Below, in pieces: positions 1-8,912 of a stretch of DNA of 64,000 bases. Both the position numbers and the translations under genes were made by a program. Source of the stretch: CAVQCA01 sp963710815. Its GTDB lineage: Bacteria > Pseudomonadota > Gammaproteobacteria > UBA9214. The stretch spans positions 1 through 64,000 of the forward strand of contig CAVQCA010000059.1 of NCBI GenBank assembly GCA_963710815.1, in the 5' to 3' direction. The notes beneath the pieces were generated by a model. That model ran no database searches, was not told where the DNA came from, and saw only the letters and a list, made by a program, of their open reading frames with translations. Position 1 is the first letter of the stretch, and every line of letters begins with the position of its first letter.

Positions 1-74
1 GCGCTCGGGCAATCGCCGGTGTCGCGCCGCTGTCTGGACTCCAACAGGCTCAGCGCCCGGGGGAATTCGCTCAT
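1..74 (-). CDS. Partial CDS at window edge, unknown
   Basis: An open frame on the minus strand starts at an ATG at 72-74 and runs off the left edge, giving only about 24 residues (begins MSEFPRALSLLES). It starts 16 bases after the stop of the next gene upstream, so the two are probably co-transcribed. There is no clear ribosome binding site, and the same frame stays open upstream of this ATG, so the true start could be earlier. Too little is visible to assign a family. Confidence 0.35.
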   Translation of the reverse strand, partial: MSEFPRALSLLESRQRRDTGDCPS

Positions 75-90
75 CAGGCGGCGGTGGGTG

Positions 91-420
91 TCATGGGTTT
101 CGCTGACCGTAATAGAGAATTTCGATCGGCACCGGCTCGGTCAGTGATTCGCGCGGGCTGCCGAGTAATACCTTCCAGGCCAGCACGATCAGTCGCCCGC
201 CGCGGCCGTCGCGGACCGCGTAGCCCTGGTTGTCTACGAAGATGATTTCCTCGCTGTCGATCACCGCCTGGTACTGCATGCTGCGGATGGGGACGAAGAC
301 GTGGGGACGTGTGCAGCGGGCGAGCAGCAGGCGGCAGCGGTTGTAGAGCGGCGCCGGCAGTGTCACCCGTTCCCGGGCGGTTTCCCCGGGGCGGAAAAAG
401 ATTTCGGTGGTGCTGCCCAT
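91..420 (-). CDS. Conserved hypothetical protein, 109 aa
   Basis: The product is a compact soluble protein of 109 residues with alternating short hydrophobic stretches, suggesting a small beta-rich domain, and no signal peptide or membrane segment. The composition looks like a real coding frame (acidic and hydrophobic residues alternate, codon third positions are GC-rich), and the overlapping frames read as Arg/Pro-rich shadows. I do not recognise a named domain. The gene is followed at 16 bases by another minus-strand frame and preceded by the YkgJ-type gene in the same orientation. Confidence 0.6.
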   Translation of the reverse strand: MGSTTEIFFRPGETARERVTLPAPLYNRCRLLLARCTRPHVFVPIRSMQYQAVIDSEEIIFVDNQGYAVRDGRGGRLIVLAWKVLLGSPRESLTEPVPIEILYYGQRNP

Positions 421-504
421 CCGCTGCCAGCGTAGCGGCGGCAGCGGGAAAAGGCAAACCCGCGACGGGTTTGCCGGGCGTCTGGTGGTTATCCGGACAG
501 GCGC

Positions 505-810
505 CTAGCGCTCGGCGGCAGGCAGGCAGTCATCGCAATCCGTCGATGTGGTCTGCCGGTAGCGTGCTTCCGCAAAGGAGAAGCCGCAGACATCCCTGAC
601 CAGCTCGAGCTGGGCACTGGTGCGGGGGAATTTGCGGCAGGTGGGCGGCCTGAACCGGTAGGCGGAACAATAGCTTTTACCGTCCGTTCCGGTGCGCAGG
701 AAAAAGCACTCAAATGGCAGCCGGCAGCATTCGCCGCACTGGTTGCAACTGCCGGTGCGGTGGTTTTCCACGGGAAGCAGGGAGGTCAGGGTGCGTGTCA
801 ATTTCGACAT
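505..810 (-). CDS. YkgJ-type cysteine-cluster protein
   Basis: The 101-residue product carries the N-terminal CNQCGECC motif followed by spaced cysteines (YCSAYRFRPPTCRKFP, then VCGF and CDDC), the pattern of the YkgJ/Fe-S-Zn cysteine cluster family (UPF0153). Members are thought to bind zinc or an iron-sulfur cluster; their role is not established. The start is one of two adjacent ATGs (813 or 810). It sits alone on the minus strand, divergent from the hydrogenase-maturation genes. Confidence 0.8.
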   Translation of the reverse strand: MSKLTRTLTSLLPVENHRTGSCNQCGECCRLPFECFFLRTGTDGKSYCSAYRFRPPTCRKFPRTSAQLELVRDVCGFSFAEARYRQTTSTDCDDCLPAAER

Positions 811-1298
811 CATAATCTAGTTACTCAAGCGCCACGAGGCGGTATTTTCAGATCAATGGGGCGATGTACGGAAGCCAGGGTATCGCTGCGTAACCGGGAG
901 ACGATGGGTAACGAAATCCGGTGCGTAGTTACCGGGGTGTCATTGCAGTGGAACAGCGATTATGGACTCCCTGCTGGCCCCGGGCCCGAAGTATTATACG
1001 CAAATTCAACGCGAATACGAGGCGGGGGCGGCCGAATCTGCCGCAGGCGAATTTGCCTCCGTGTGCGGGACGCTATCCGCCATGGTCAGCCGACATCGCT
1101 ATCGATCCTTTCGGCTGGCGCCTGCCCGGCCTGCCGGCTGACTCGAGATGGCGAGAAAATTGCCGTAGCGAGGGTTTCGGGGTGCGGGCGATCGCGGCGC
1201 TGCAACGGCAGATCAACCCGGAGACCGGAATGGCGCCTGGCAGCCCGGGGCGTCCGGGTTCACACACTGTTCAGTGTTCGGTCAGGGGGTAAGTGCTT
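811..1298. other. Intergenic stretch, no confident gene
   Basis: About 490 bases lie between the divergent YkgJ-type gene and the hupK-like gene. Several frames are open but none has convincing composition. The best is a 59-codon plus-strand frame from ATG 962 to a stop at 1139-1141, which has an ordinary mixed amino-acid composition and could be a small or decayed gene. The stretch must hold the promoter for the hydrogenase-maturation genes, but I see no clear sigma-54 or sigma-70 site. Confidence 0.4.
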
Positions 1299-2478
1299 AT
1301 GAGTGTCGAAGGTCGGCTACTGATCGATCTTGCCCGGGAGGGCGGGCAGGTGCGCGGGGTGACGATTCGCTCCACACGCCCCGCGCAAGCCGCGCGGGTT
1401 TTCGAGGCCAAAACACCGGAAGCGGTGCTGCAACTGCTGCCTTTGCTCTATAGTGTCTGCGCAACGGCCCAGGGTCAGGCGGCCCAGACCGCCTGCGAAC
1501 GCGCGCTGGGGATCACTCCGGATCGCGGGGTTCGTCTTGCGCGCGAACTGCTGGTTTGTCTGGAAACGACGCGTGAGCACCTGTGGCGGATCCTGATGGA
1601 CTGGCCGTCCTTCTTCGATGAAGACAACCAGGTCGCGCTGATGGCTCCCCTGATGCGGCTGCTGCCGGAATCGAGGAATGCGCTGTTCGTCAATGGCAGG
1701 GCCTTCGGCCTCGAGGCGAAACTGCATGCCGCCGACTGGGCGCTGCATGACCTGGCCATGACGCTGTATAATCTGCTGGAACGCGCGGTTTTCGGTTGTC
1801 CTGTGCAAGACTGGCTGGAGATCACCGACAAGACGGGACTGGATGCCTGGATCGGGCGTTCGGGAGGCGTGGCGACGCGCGTCCTGAGGCGGGTACAGGA
1901 CAAGGGCTGGGAGGCAAGCGGTGCGGTCGAACCCGCCTTCCTTCCGGTGCTGCCGGAGGCGCAGCTCGAAGCCCGTCTTTCGGCGCACGACGCTGATGCC
2001 TTCATCGCGCGCCCGGAGTGGCAGGGCGGGCCGCGGGAAACCACGCCGCTTGCGCGCCAGCAAGACATACCCATGATCCGGTCGCTGCTCGCAACCACCG
2101 GTGCCGGGCTGCTGGCGCGGCTGGTGTCCCTGCTGGTGGAACTGGCGCAGACGCCGGCGCGCCTGCGTGCGCTCACCGAAGCCTTGCAGGTATCGGGAGA
2201 CGGTGAACACGATACCGCCGGCATATCCAGCGGGAGTGGGACTCTCCCAGGTGGAGGCGGCGCGCGGGCGACTGGTGCACCGCGTTGAACTGGAGCATGA
2301 CTGCGTGCGTCGCTACCAGATCCTGGCCCCGACGGAGTGGAATTTCCATCCCGACGGTGTGGCGGCCAGGGGGCTGAAAACCCTCACGGCGCCGGATGCG
2401 GTGGGCTTGCGCCGTCAGGCCGCGATGCTGATCAGCGCCGTGGATCCCTGCGTCGGCTACGAATTGACGCTACACTGA
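1299..2478 (+). pseudogene. hupK: HupK-like hydrogenase maturation gene, frameshifted
   Basis: The reading matches the HupK/HyaF-type family, which resembles a [NiFe]-hydrogenase large subunit without its metal ligands and helps assemble the active-site cofactor. The first frame (to a stop near 2286) covers the N-terminal and middle parts. The conserved C-terminal end (VEAARGRLVHRVELE, then APTEWNFHPDG and DPCVGYELTL) is in the +1 frame. The shift lies between about 2200 and 2235 and corresponds to one extra base. The ATG at 1299 has a GGGGGT ribosome site and is preferred over an upstream GTG at 1293. Joined, it would give about 392 residues. hypB and hypC follow on the same strand. A sequence error is as likely as a true lesion. 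Confidence 0.75.
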
Positions 2479-2577
2479 TGCACAAGATGTCGCTGTGTGC
2501 GTGTATCCTGCGGTAGTTGGCCGCCGCGGGTTGCCGGCGGCCAGAAGATGGGTATCACGAATACTGGAGGTGGAATG

Positions 2578-3531
2578 ATGTGTACCGTATGCGGCTGCGG
2601 CGAAGGCGAGACCCGGCTTGAAGGCCAGCCTGATGCCCATAACCACGATCACGATCATGGGCACGACCACGCCCACGACCATTCCCATACCCATGACTCC
2701 CATCACGGTCATGGGCACGCTCACCCGCACGGGCATGAGGCTCACTCGCATGATGGTCATACCCACGATTACGGGCTGGGCGCGGCGGGCGTCCATGCGC
2801 CGGGACTCAGCCAGTCGCGACTGGTGCGCATCGAGCAGGATATTCTCGGCAAGAACAACCGCTACGCGGCCGCCAACCGGCGCTGGTTCTCCGACCATGC
2901 CATCCTCGCGCTCAACCTGGTTTCCAGCCCCGGTTCGGGCAAGACGACGCTGCTGACGCGCACCCTCCAGGACCTGAGGGACGAACTGCCGGCGGCGGTG
3001 ATCGAGGGCGACCAGCAGACCGCCAACGATGCCGAGCGCATTCGCGCAACCGGCGTCAAGGCGCTGCAGATCAACACCGGCAAGGGCTGTCATCTGGATG
3101 GCCACATGGTGGGCCATGCGCTGGAGTCGCTCAAACCGGTCGATGGCAGCCTGCTTTTCATCGAGAACGTCGGCAACCTGGTGTGTCCCGCCGCCTTTGA
3201 CCTGGGCGAGGCGCACAAGGTGGTGATCCTCTCCGTGACCGAGGGCGAAGACAAGCCGCTCAAGTACCCCGACATGTTTCACGCCGCCGACCTGATGCTG
3301 CTGAACAAGGTGGACCTGCTGCCCTACCTGCAATTCGATGTCGATCGCTGCATCGACTATGCGCGACGCGTGAATCCGCGCATCAAGGTACTGCGGGTCT
3401 CCGCCCAGAGCGGTGAGGGGATGGCAGACTGGTACCAGTGGCTGCGGGCGACGCGGCAGCTGGCGCTCGTTGGACATCCCGTCGCGACGGCCCGGGAGGA
3501 TGAGCTGCATGTGTCTGGCACTGCCGGCTAG
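2578..3531 (+). CDS. hypB: Hydrogenase nickel-incorporation GTPase HypB
   Basis: HypB is the GTPase that delivers nickel to the large subunit of [NiFe] hydrogenase. The product starts MCTVCGCG, the N-terminal high-affinity nickel motif. A very His/Asp-rich stretch follows at about residues 20-62, a nickel-storage type tail. Then comes a G domain with the P-loop PGSGKT, the GDQQT switch region, ENVGNLVCP and NKVDL. The ATG at 2578 is placed 7 bases after GGAGG; an adjacent ATG at 2575 is too close. The stop overlaps the hypC start by 23 bases, so the two are translationally coupled. 317 residues is normal for a His-rich HypB. Confidence 0.95.
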   Translation: MCTVCGCGEGETRLEGQPDAHNHDHDHGHDHAHDHSHTHDSHHGHGHAHPHGHEAHSHDGHTHDYGLGAAGVHAPGLSQSRLVRIEQDILGKNNRYAAANRRWFSDHAILALNLVSSPGSGKTTLLTRTLQDLRDELPAAVIEGDQQTANDAERIRATGVKALQINTGKGCHLDGHMVGHALESLKPVDGSLLFIENVGNLVCPAAFDLGEAHKVVILSVTEGEDKPLKYPDMFHAADLMLLNKVDLLPYLQFDVDRCIDYARRVNPRIKVLRVSAQSGEGMADWYQWLRATRQLALVGHPVATAREDELHVSGTAG

Positions 3532-3745
3532 GGTCGTCAGTATTCACGACTCCGGGGATCTGGCCACGGTAGAGGTGGGCGGAGTCCGCAAGGAGGTCTC
3601 GCTCGCCCTCCTCGATGAGACGCGGGTGGATGACTACGTACTGATCCACGTGGGCTATGCCCTCAACCGGATCAGCGAGGAGGAGGCGCAGATCACCCTG
3701 GCGCTGTTCGCGGAAGCCGGCCTGACGTCGGCAGGCGAAGGTTGA
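3509..3745 (+). CDS. hypC: Hydrogenase maturation chaperone HypC
   Basis: HypC/HybG chaperones carry the Fe(CN)2CO precursor with HypD and bind the immature hydrogenase large subunit. The product is 78 residues and starts MCLALPARVVSI, with the essential Cys2 after the initiator Met that defines the family. The start lies inside the 3' end of hypB, a typical overlapping hyp operon. hypD and hypE do not follow; the next gene is on the other strand, so the remaining maturation genes must lie elsewhere. Confidence 0.95.
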   Translation: MCLALPARVVSIHDSGDLATVEVGGVRKEVSLALLDETRVDDYVLIHVGYALNRISEEEAQITLALFAEAGLTSAGEG

Positions 3746-3766
3746 AATACAGCGGGGAATTACGGA

Positions 3767-4072
3767 CTAGTCTTCGTCGTCGAGTTCCGGATTCCAGCCA
3801 TGCGCGCGGGCGTACTCGGTGGCCGCCGTGTAAATGCGGGTATGTTTGCCGCGCAGTTCCTCCGGCAGGTTCGACACCAGGTGCCCGTACGGTTCCCACG
3901 CTTTGGTGACCTTGTCGTAGAGCGCATCGATCTGGCTGTGCGTCCAGCCCTCGCAGGTTTCCTCCTCAGGCAGCAGGCCGAAAACCCAGGCATCGCGGAT
4001 GATAGTGCCGGCGCTGGTCATGCCACCGGAGTTGTCATGGTAGATGCCGACGTAGCGCCTGGTCTTATCCAA
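3767..4072 (-). CDS. Conserved hypothetical protein downstream of dxs
   Basis: The frame encodes about 101 residues with a conserved-looking core (RRYVGIYHDNSGG, DAWVFGLLPEEETCEGW, WEPYGHLVSNLPEELR) and an acidic C-terminus. No signal or membrane segment is visible. The only start near the expected N-terminus is a TTG at 4072, overlapping the dxs stop, which indicates translational coupling to dxs. An internal ATG would remove the conserved first 16 residues. I recognise it as a protein seen in related gammaproteobacteria but know of no assigned function. Confidence 0.75.
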   Translation of the reverse strand: MDKTRRYVGIYHDNSGGMTSAGTIIRDAWVFGLLPEEETCEGWTHSQIDALYDKVTKAWEPYGHLVSNLPEELRGKHTRIYTAATEYARAHGWNPELDDED

Positions 4073-5957
4073 TGGCTTTCTGGTCCTGCTTCGTGGCCGA
4101 TGCGCCCGCGGCTTCGATGGCGGCCTGGATGCCGGCGGCGTCCAGGCCACACTCGGCGAGCTGCTGCTGCTGGTCGGCGTGAGCGATGAAACGGTCGGGG
4201 ATGCCCAGGTTGAGGACACGAATCGCACGTCCCTCCGCGAGGAGGGCCTCGTTGACCGCCGAGCCGGCGCCGCCCTGGACGGTGTTTTCCTCGACGGTCA
4301 CGATCAACTCGTGCGTGTCGGCCAGCTCGCTGACCAGTTCTGTGTCCAGCGGTTTGACGAAGCGCATGTTGACCACGGTCGCATCGAGGCGTTCGCCGGT
4401 CTCCAGCGCCGCGGCAACGCGGCTGCCGAAGGCGAGGATCGCGATGCGCCTGCCGCGGCGGCGCACCTCGGCCCTGCCGACGGGCAAAGGTTCCAGGTCC
4501 GTCCCGGCGACCACGCCCGTACCGGTGCCGCGCGGATAACGTACCGCGGCCGGGCCATCATGGCGGAAGGCCGTCGACAGCAGCTGGCGGCATTCCCGCT
4601 CATCGGCCGGTGCCATGACCAGCAGGTTGGGGATGCAGCGCAGGAAACTCAGGTCGAACGCTCCGGCATGGGTGGCCCCGTCCGCCCCGACCAGCCCGGC
4701 GCGGTCGATGGCGAAGGTGACGTCGAGATTCTGCAGCGCGATGTCGTGGATCAGCTGGTCGTAGGCGCGCTGCAGAAAGGTCGAATAGATGGCGACGACC
4801 GGTTTCAGACCCTCGCAGGCCAGTCCGGCTGCGAAGGTGAGCGCATGCTGTTCGGCGATGCCCACATCGTGGTAGCGATCCGGGTGAAGCTGTGCGAAGC
4901 GGGTCAGTCCGGAACCCTCGCACATGGCCGGGGTGATGCCGATCAGGCGCGGGTCCGCGTTCGCCATGTCACACAGCCAGTCACCGAAGACCTGTGTATA
5001 GCTTTTTTTACTGCCGCCCTGGCGGGTATGCGGCGTGCCGGTCTCGCGATCGAAAGGCGCCACGCCGTGATAATTGCAGGGGTCCTTCTCGGCGTGATGG
5101 TAACCCTTGCCTTTCTGGGTGACCACGTGCAGGAACTGGCGGCCCCTGAGTTTGCGCAGGTTGCCGAGCGTGCCGATCAGCGTCGGCAGGTCATGGCCGT
5201 CGATCGGGCCGATGTAGTTGAAACCCAGTTCCTCGAACAGGGTGCCGGGTAGCAGCATGCCTTTCATGTGCTCTTCCCAGCGACCGAAGAAGCGCTGCGC
5301 GCCCGGCAGGTTGTTCAGGATGCTCTTGCTGCTCTCGCGCACGCCGGTATAGAAACGGCTGGAGAGGATCTGGGCGAGATAGTTGTGCATCGCGCCATGG
5401 TTGCGCGAGATCGACATTTCGTTGTCGTTCAGGATTACCAGCAGGTCGCAATCCAGGTCGCCGGCATTATTGAGCGCCTCGAAGGCCATACCGGCCGTCA
5501 TGGCGCCGTCCCCGATGATTGCCACGGCCTTGCGGCAGGAATCGTCCCGTGCTGCGGCCATCGCCATGCCCAGGGCGGCGCTGATCGAGGTGCTGGAATG
5601 GCCCGCGCCGAAGGTATCGTATTCACTTTCGCCGCGGTTGAGGAAGCCGCTCAGGCCATGCTGGTGGCGCAGGCTGGGCATCGCGTCGCGCCGGCCGGTG
5701 AGAATCTTGTGGGGGTAGGCCTGGTGGCCGATATCCCATACCAGCCGATCATGCGGGGTGTTGAACACATAATGCAGGGCGATGGTCAGTTCGACCGTGC
5801 CCAGCCCGGCGGCGAGGTGCCCGCCGGTATTGGCCACCGATACAATAAGATATTCCCGCAGCTCGGCGGCAAGCTGCGCGAGCTCGTCCGTTTCGAGGCG
5901 GCGCAAGTCCTCGGGGGAGTCGATTTGACGAAGCAACGGGTATGGTGTCATGGGCAT
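4065..5957 (-). CDS. dxs: 1-deoxy-D-xylulose-5-phosphate synthase
   Basis: Dxs condenses pyruvate and glyceraldehyde-3-phosphate with thiamine diphosphate, the first step of the MEP isoprenoid pathway and of thiamine and pyridoxal supply. About 630 residues matches the family. Visible motifs are DIGHQAYPHK, GHSSTSIS, the ThDP/Mg site GDGAMTAG with ILNDNEMS, GPIDGHD, and in the second half DVGIAEQHALTFAAGLA and RAGLVGADGATHAG. The start is ATG 5957 or 5951; both give a normal N-terminus (TPYPLLRQIDSPEDLR). It overlaps the following small gene. Confidence 0.96.
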   Translation of the reverse strand: MPMTPYPLLRQIDSPEDLRRLETDELAQLAAELREYLIVSVANTGGHLAAGLGTVELTIALHYVFNTPHDRLVWDIGHQAYPHKILTGRRDAMPSLRHQHGLSGFLNRGESEYDTFGAGHSSTSISAALGMAMAAARDDSCRKAVAIIGDGAMTAGMAFEALNNAGDLDCDLLVILNDNEMSISRNHGAMHNYLAQILSSRFYTGVRESSKSILNNLPGAQRFFGRWEEHMKGMLLPGTLFEELGFNYIGPIDGHDLPTLIGTLGNLRKLRGRQFLHVVTQKGKGYHHAEKDPCNYHGVAPFDRETGTPHTRQGGSKKSYTQVFGDWLCDMANADPRLIGITPAMCEGSGLTRFAQLHPDRYHDVGIAEQHALTFAAGLACEGLKPVVAIYSTFLQRAYDQLIHDIALQNLDVTFAIDRAGLVGADGATHAGAFDLSFLRCIPNLLVMAPADERECRQLLSTAFRHDGPAAVRYPRGTGTGVVAGTDLEPLPVGRAEVRRRGRRIAILAFGSRVAAALETGERLDATVVNMRFVKPLDTELVSELADTHELIVTVEENTVQGGAGSAVNEALLAEGRAIRVLNLGIPDRFIAHADQQQQLAECGLDAAGIQAAIEAAGASATKQDQKAIG

Positions 5958-6112
5958 AGCAATGCAGGATTTTACCAGAGTCGCCAGCGGCGTGTAGCCA
6001 AAAACCGCCGACCCGGGTGACATGAGCACTTATCCGTAAGGCCTGCCGGCGCGCGCGACCCGGAAAATCTCCTGACGCCATCTTCCGGATTACCGGGAAT
6101 CGCACTGTCCAC

Positions 6113-6264
6113 GCCTCCTGTCGGGCACGTGCCTGCATGACACGCTGTAAATACATCCCTGTACGCTCGCCGGTCGCATGGCCCAGGCCAGCTTCTCGAC
6201 CGGTTCCCGGTCTCACCTTCTCCCTGCGGCCGACGGTCATGCAAGCACGTGCCCGACAGGAGGC
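6113..6264. repeat. MITE-like inverted-repeat element, 152 bp
   Basis: A 29-base arm at 6113-6141 matches the inverted arm at 6236-6264 at 28 of 29 positions. The arms enclose about 94 bases that carry no gene. A 22-base piece of the interior (6206-6227) recurs exactly, in opposite orientation, at 22193-22214. A looser echo of the left interior (CATCCCTGT followed by CGCCGGT) occurs near 30985. The element fills most of the 390-base gap upstream of dxs. It looks like a non-autonomous mobile or REP-type element; no transposase is nearby. Confidence 0.75.
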
Positions 6265-6351
6265 CTCACCCGGATGAGGCAAGGTCTGCGAGGTGCTTGT
6301 ATTGCCTGGTGAAATTGCAGGCTTGTGGGGGCTGACTTGCGGCAGGAGGTC

Positions 6352-6933
6352 CTACTTCAGGATTTCGGCGGTCAACGCCCGCAAGGCCGGTACGACGTCC
6401 GCCTCGAACCAGGGGTGGTCCCTGAACCAGCGCATGTTGCGCGGGGACGGGTGGGGCAGTGGGAAGTATTCCGGCAGATAGTCCTGCCAGGCGCGCACCG
6501 TCTCGGCCAGTGACTGGCGCCGCGTGCCAAGATAGTAGTCCTGCGCGTACTTGCCGATCAGGATGCGCAGCCGCAATCCGGGGAGCTGCGCCAGCAGGGG
6601 TTGGTGCCAGAGCGGGGCGCATTCCGGTCGCGGTGGCAGGTCCCCGGAGGCGCCCTTGCCGGGATAGCAGAAGCCCATGGGAATGATGGCGACGCGCCGT
6701 TCGTTATAGAACAGGTCGCGTTCGATCTGCAGCCACTCACGCAGCCGGTTGCCGCTTGGATCATTCCAGGGGATGCCGGTCTGGTGGACACGGGTTCCCG
6801 GCGCCTGGCCGACGATCAGCAGTCGCGCCGCACGGCTGGCGCGCAGCACCGGTCTGGGTTCGAAGGGCAGTTTCGACGCGCAGACCCGACAGACACGCAC
6901 TTCCCGGAGCAACTGCTCGAGTGCATCGCTCAC
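6352..6933 (-). CDS. Uracil-DNA glycosylase superfamily protein
   Basis: The 193-residue product has the family signatures: GQAPGTRVHQTG near the N-terminus (the catalytic GQxPG loop), IPMGFCYPGKG in the middle, and a C-terminal HPSPRNMRWF, which contacts DNA. An N-terminal pair of cysteines (CRVCASK) resembles the start of family 4/5-like proteins, but a full four-cysteine Fe-S set is not evident. It fits the uracil-DNA glycosylase-like (YqfB/UDGX-type) branch found in proteobacteria; whether it excises uracil is unknown. It overlaps the upstream gene by 4 bases (ATGA). Confidence 0.8.
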   Translation of the reverse strand: MSDALEQLLREVRVCRVCASKLPFEPRPVLRASRAARLLIVGQAPGTRVHQTGIPWNDPSGNRLREWLQIERDLFYNERRVAIIPMGFCYPGKGASGDLPPRPECAPLWHQPLLAQLPGLRLRILIGKYAQDYYLGTRRQSLAETVRAWQDYLPEYFPLPHPSPRNMRWFRDHPWFEADVVPALRALTAEILK

Positions 6934-7355
6934 GTGCGCTTCAGCATTTCACCCAGTTGCAACGGTGCGCGGCGATCGTTCTGCATCTGCCAACGTATGA
7001 AAACCTCCCGTCCCTCCGCGAGAAATTCACGTTCCACCGGCTCGGACCGGAAACCCTCGACCAGTTGGCTGATGCTGCCGCTTTCGCTGACCGGAAGCCT
7101 GAAATAGCGGTTCAGGAACATGACGAATACGGCCAGGGTCTGGGTTTCGTCGAGATCGTATTCGTCGGCGAGGTGCTCGATGGCGCCGAAATGAAAGGCC
7201 ATTACCTTGCGCTGCTTGGCGGGATAACGACCGACGTCTTCCGTATCGACGCCCGCCAGTGTGGCGGTGGTAAAGCGATCGATGAGCGTGCGAGCCTCAT
7301 CGAGCGGCGTTGCGCGCCGGGTGTGACGGCCGAACAGTCTATCGAGGATGCCCAT
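6930..7355 (-). CDS. Hypothetical protein, 141 aa
   Basis: The product is a soluble, mostly helical protein of 141 residues with no cysteines, signal peptide or membrane segment. It contains ATLAGVDTEDV and a hydrophobic central helix (TQTLAVFVMFLNRYF), ending in a basic tail. Its stop overlaps the start of the glycosylase gene, indicating one transcript. I do not recognise the family, and the neighbour does not fix a role. Confidence 0.7.
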   Translation of the reverse strand: MGILDRLFGRHTRRATPLDEARTLIDRFTTATLAGVDTEDVGRYPAKQRKVMAFHFGAIEHLADEYDLDETQTLAVFVMFLNRYFRLPVSESGSISQLVEGFRSEPVEREFLAEGREVFIRWQMQNDRRAPLQLGEMLKRT

Positions 7356-7397
7356 GGAGTCTTGCCGCCCTGTGCGGAGTCAATGGCCGGTGTTCGT

Positions 7398-7580
7398 TCA
7401 GCCGGTGTGTTCGCGAGGTCCGGCGAAATACCAGATGACGACGCCGAACAGCGGCAGGACCAGGACCAGCACGATCCACAACGCCTTGTTGACGGCGCTG
7501 CCGCGACTCTGGAAGACGTTCAGTATCGCCCAGATATCCGCCAGCAGGATCAGGATGCCGAAAATGCCGCCATATTCCAT
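7398..7580 (-). CDS. Small membrane protein, PLD nuclease N-terminal type
   Basis: The 60-residue product has two predicted membrane helices (GGIFGILILLADIWAILNVF and LWIVLVLVLPLFGVVIWYF). It ends in a short GPR tail, the layout of small stand-alone PLDc_N domain proteins. ATG 7580 is chosen because GGGAGAG precedes it at good spacing; an earlier in-frame ATG adds a 13-residue polar extension with no ribosome site. Function is unknown; related proteins occur near stress and envelope genes. Confidence 0.75.
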   Translation of the reverse strand: MEYGGIFGILILLADIWAILNVFQSRGSAVNKALWIVLVLVLPLFGVVIWYFAGPREHTG

Positions 7581-7704
7581 CACTACTCTCCCGGGGATGC
7601 ATTCATGGGTATTGCGCAACCCGCGGCATCGCGGCGCAATGCGTGCGCACGGTCACGCAGTATGGTATCCAACCCGGACCCGGACGCCGGCGGATCGGCC
7701 CGGT

Positions 7705-8892
7705 TCACTGGCCGGCCCCGGGCTGTTTGCGCCCCAGCGCATAGGCCAGCACCAGGTATCCAATGATGGCGGAGAGTATGGAACCGCCCAGGATGCCCAG
7801 CCGGTTGTCGACCACCATCCCCGTGCCGACCTGTTCGGCGGCGAGGGAGCTGATGAACAGGCTCATGGTGAAGCCGATGCCGCAGAGTGCGGCGACGCCG
7901 TACAGGGAGGCCCAGCCGGCGCCCTCGGGCAGTTTGCCGAGGCCCAGCCGGATGGCGAGCCAGGTTAACCCGAATACGCCGACCTGCTTCCCCACGAGCA
8001 GGCCCGCGGCGATGCCGAGCGGCACCGGGTGGAGCAGCGACTGCGGCGAGAGCCCCGCCAGCGAGACGCCCGTGTTGGCGAAGGCAAACAGCGGGAGAAT
8101 CAGGAAGGCCACGTAGGGGTGGAGCTGATGCTCGAGGCGGGAAAGCGGCGAGCCGCCGGTTGCGGGATCGCGCAGCGGAATGAAAAACGCCAGCACGACG
8201 CCGGCCAGCGTGGCATGCACGCCGGACTTGAGGACTGCGACCCAGAGCACCACGCCGACCAGGATGTAGGGTGCGATCCTGACAACGCCACGCCGGTTGA
8301 GGAGCAGCAGTGCGACGAGTGCGCCTGCGGCGACCAGCAGGGACATCATGGAGAGATCGCCCGAATAGAACAGCGCGATGATGACGATGGCGCCGAGATC
8401 GTCGATCACGGCCAGCGTCAGCAGGAATAACTTGAGTGAATTCGGCACGCGGCTGCCGAGCAGCGAGAGCACGCCCAGTGCGAAGGCGATGTCGGTGGCA
8501 GTGGGAATGGCCCAGGCGTTGAGTGCGGCGGGGTCATCGTGGTTGAATGCGACATACACAAGCGCGGGCATCGCCATGCCGCCCACCGCGGCGATGGCGG
8601 GCAGAACCACACGGGAACGATCGGCTAACTCGCCCTCGAGAAATTCACGCTTGATCTCCAGGCCGATCAGGAAGAAGAACACCGCCATCAGGCCGTCATT
8701 GATCCAGAGCAGCAGGGGCTTGTTGAGCAGGAAGACGCCGAACTGAAAGCCGACCGGCGTCGAGAGCCAGGCGTCATACAGGGATTTGAGCGGCGAGTTT
8801 TCGGCCAGCATGGCCAGGACGGCCGCGGCGATGATCAGCAGACCGCCGGTCGATTCCTTCTGGAGAAATTCCTTCAAGGCTGTGATCGGCAT
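7705..8892 (-). CDS. nhaA: Na+/H+ antiporter NhaA
   Basis: NhaA exchanges two protons for one sodium ion across the inner membrane and supports pH and salt homeostasis. The 395-residue product has the family N-terminus (KEFLQKESTGGLLLI-type), FFFLIGLEIKREFLEGEL, IPTATDIAFALGVLSLLG and the ion-binding pair of aspartates in VIDDLGAI. Twelve or so hydrophobic helices are visible. ATG 8892 is preceded by GAGGA. The upstream frame continues open but reads through the neighbouring protease gene out of frame and is not part of this protein. Confidence 0.95.
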   Translation of the reverse strand: MPITALKEFLQKESTGGLLIIAAAVLAMLAENSPLKSLYDAWLSTPVGFQFGVFLLNKPLLLWINDGLMAVFFFLIGLEIKREFLEGELADRSRVVLPAIAAVGGMAMPALVYVAFNHDDPAALNAWAIPTATDIAFALGVLSLLGSRVPNSLKLFLLTLAVIDDLGAIVIIALFYSGDLSMMSLLVAAGALVALLLLNRRGVVRIAPYILVGVVLWVAVLKSGVHATLAGVVLAFFIPLRDPATGGSPLSRLEHQLHPYVAFLILPLFAFANTGVSLAGLSPQSLLHPVPLGIAAGLLVGKQVGVFGLTWLAIRLGLGKLPEGAGWASLYGVAALCGIGFTMSLFISSLAAEQVGTGMVVDNRLGILGGSILSAIIGYLVLAYALGRKQPGAGQ

Positions 8893-8912
8893 ATATTCCT
8901 CACCCGGGGGGG

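Noticed and set aside
1317..2210. Long antisense frames across the hupK-like gene
   Set aside because: They are shadows of a GC-rich gene. The sense strand has family motifs.
2617..2770. Dense CATGACC/CACGAC-type repetition
   Set aside because: It encodes the His/Asp-rich segment of HypB and is not an independent repeat or CRISPR.
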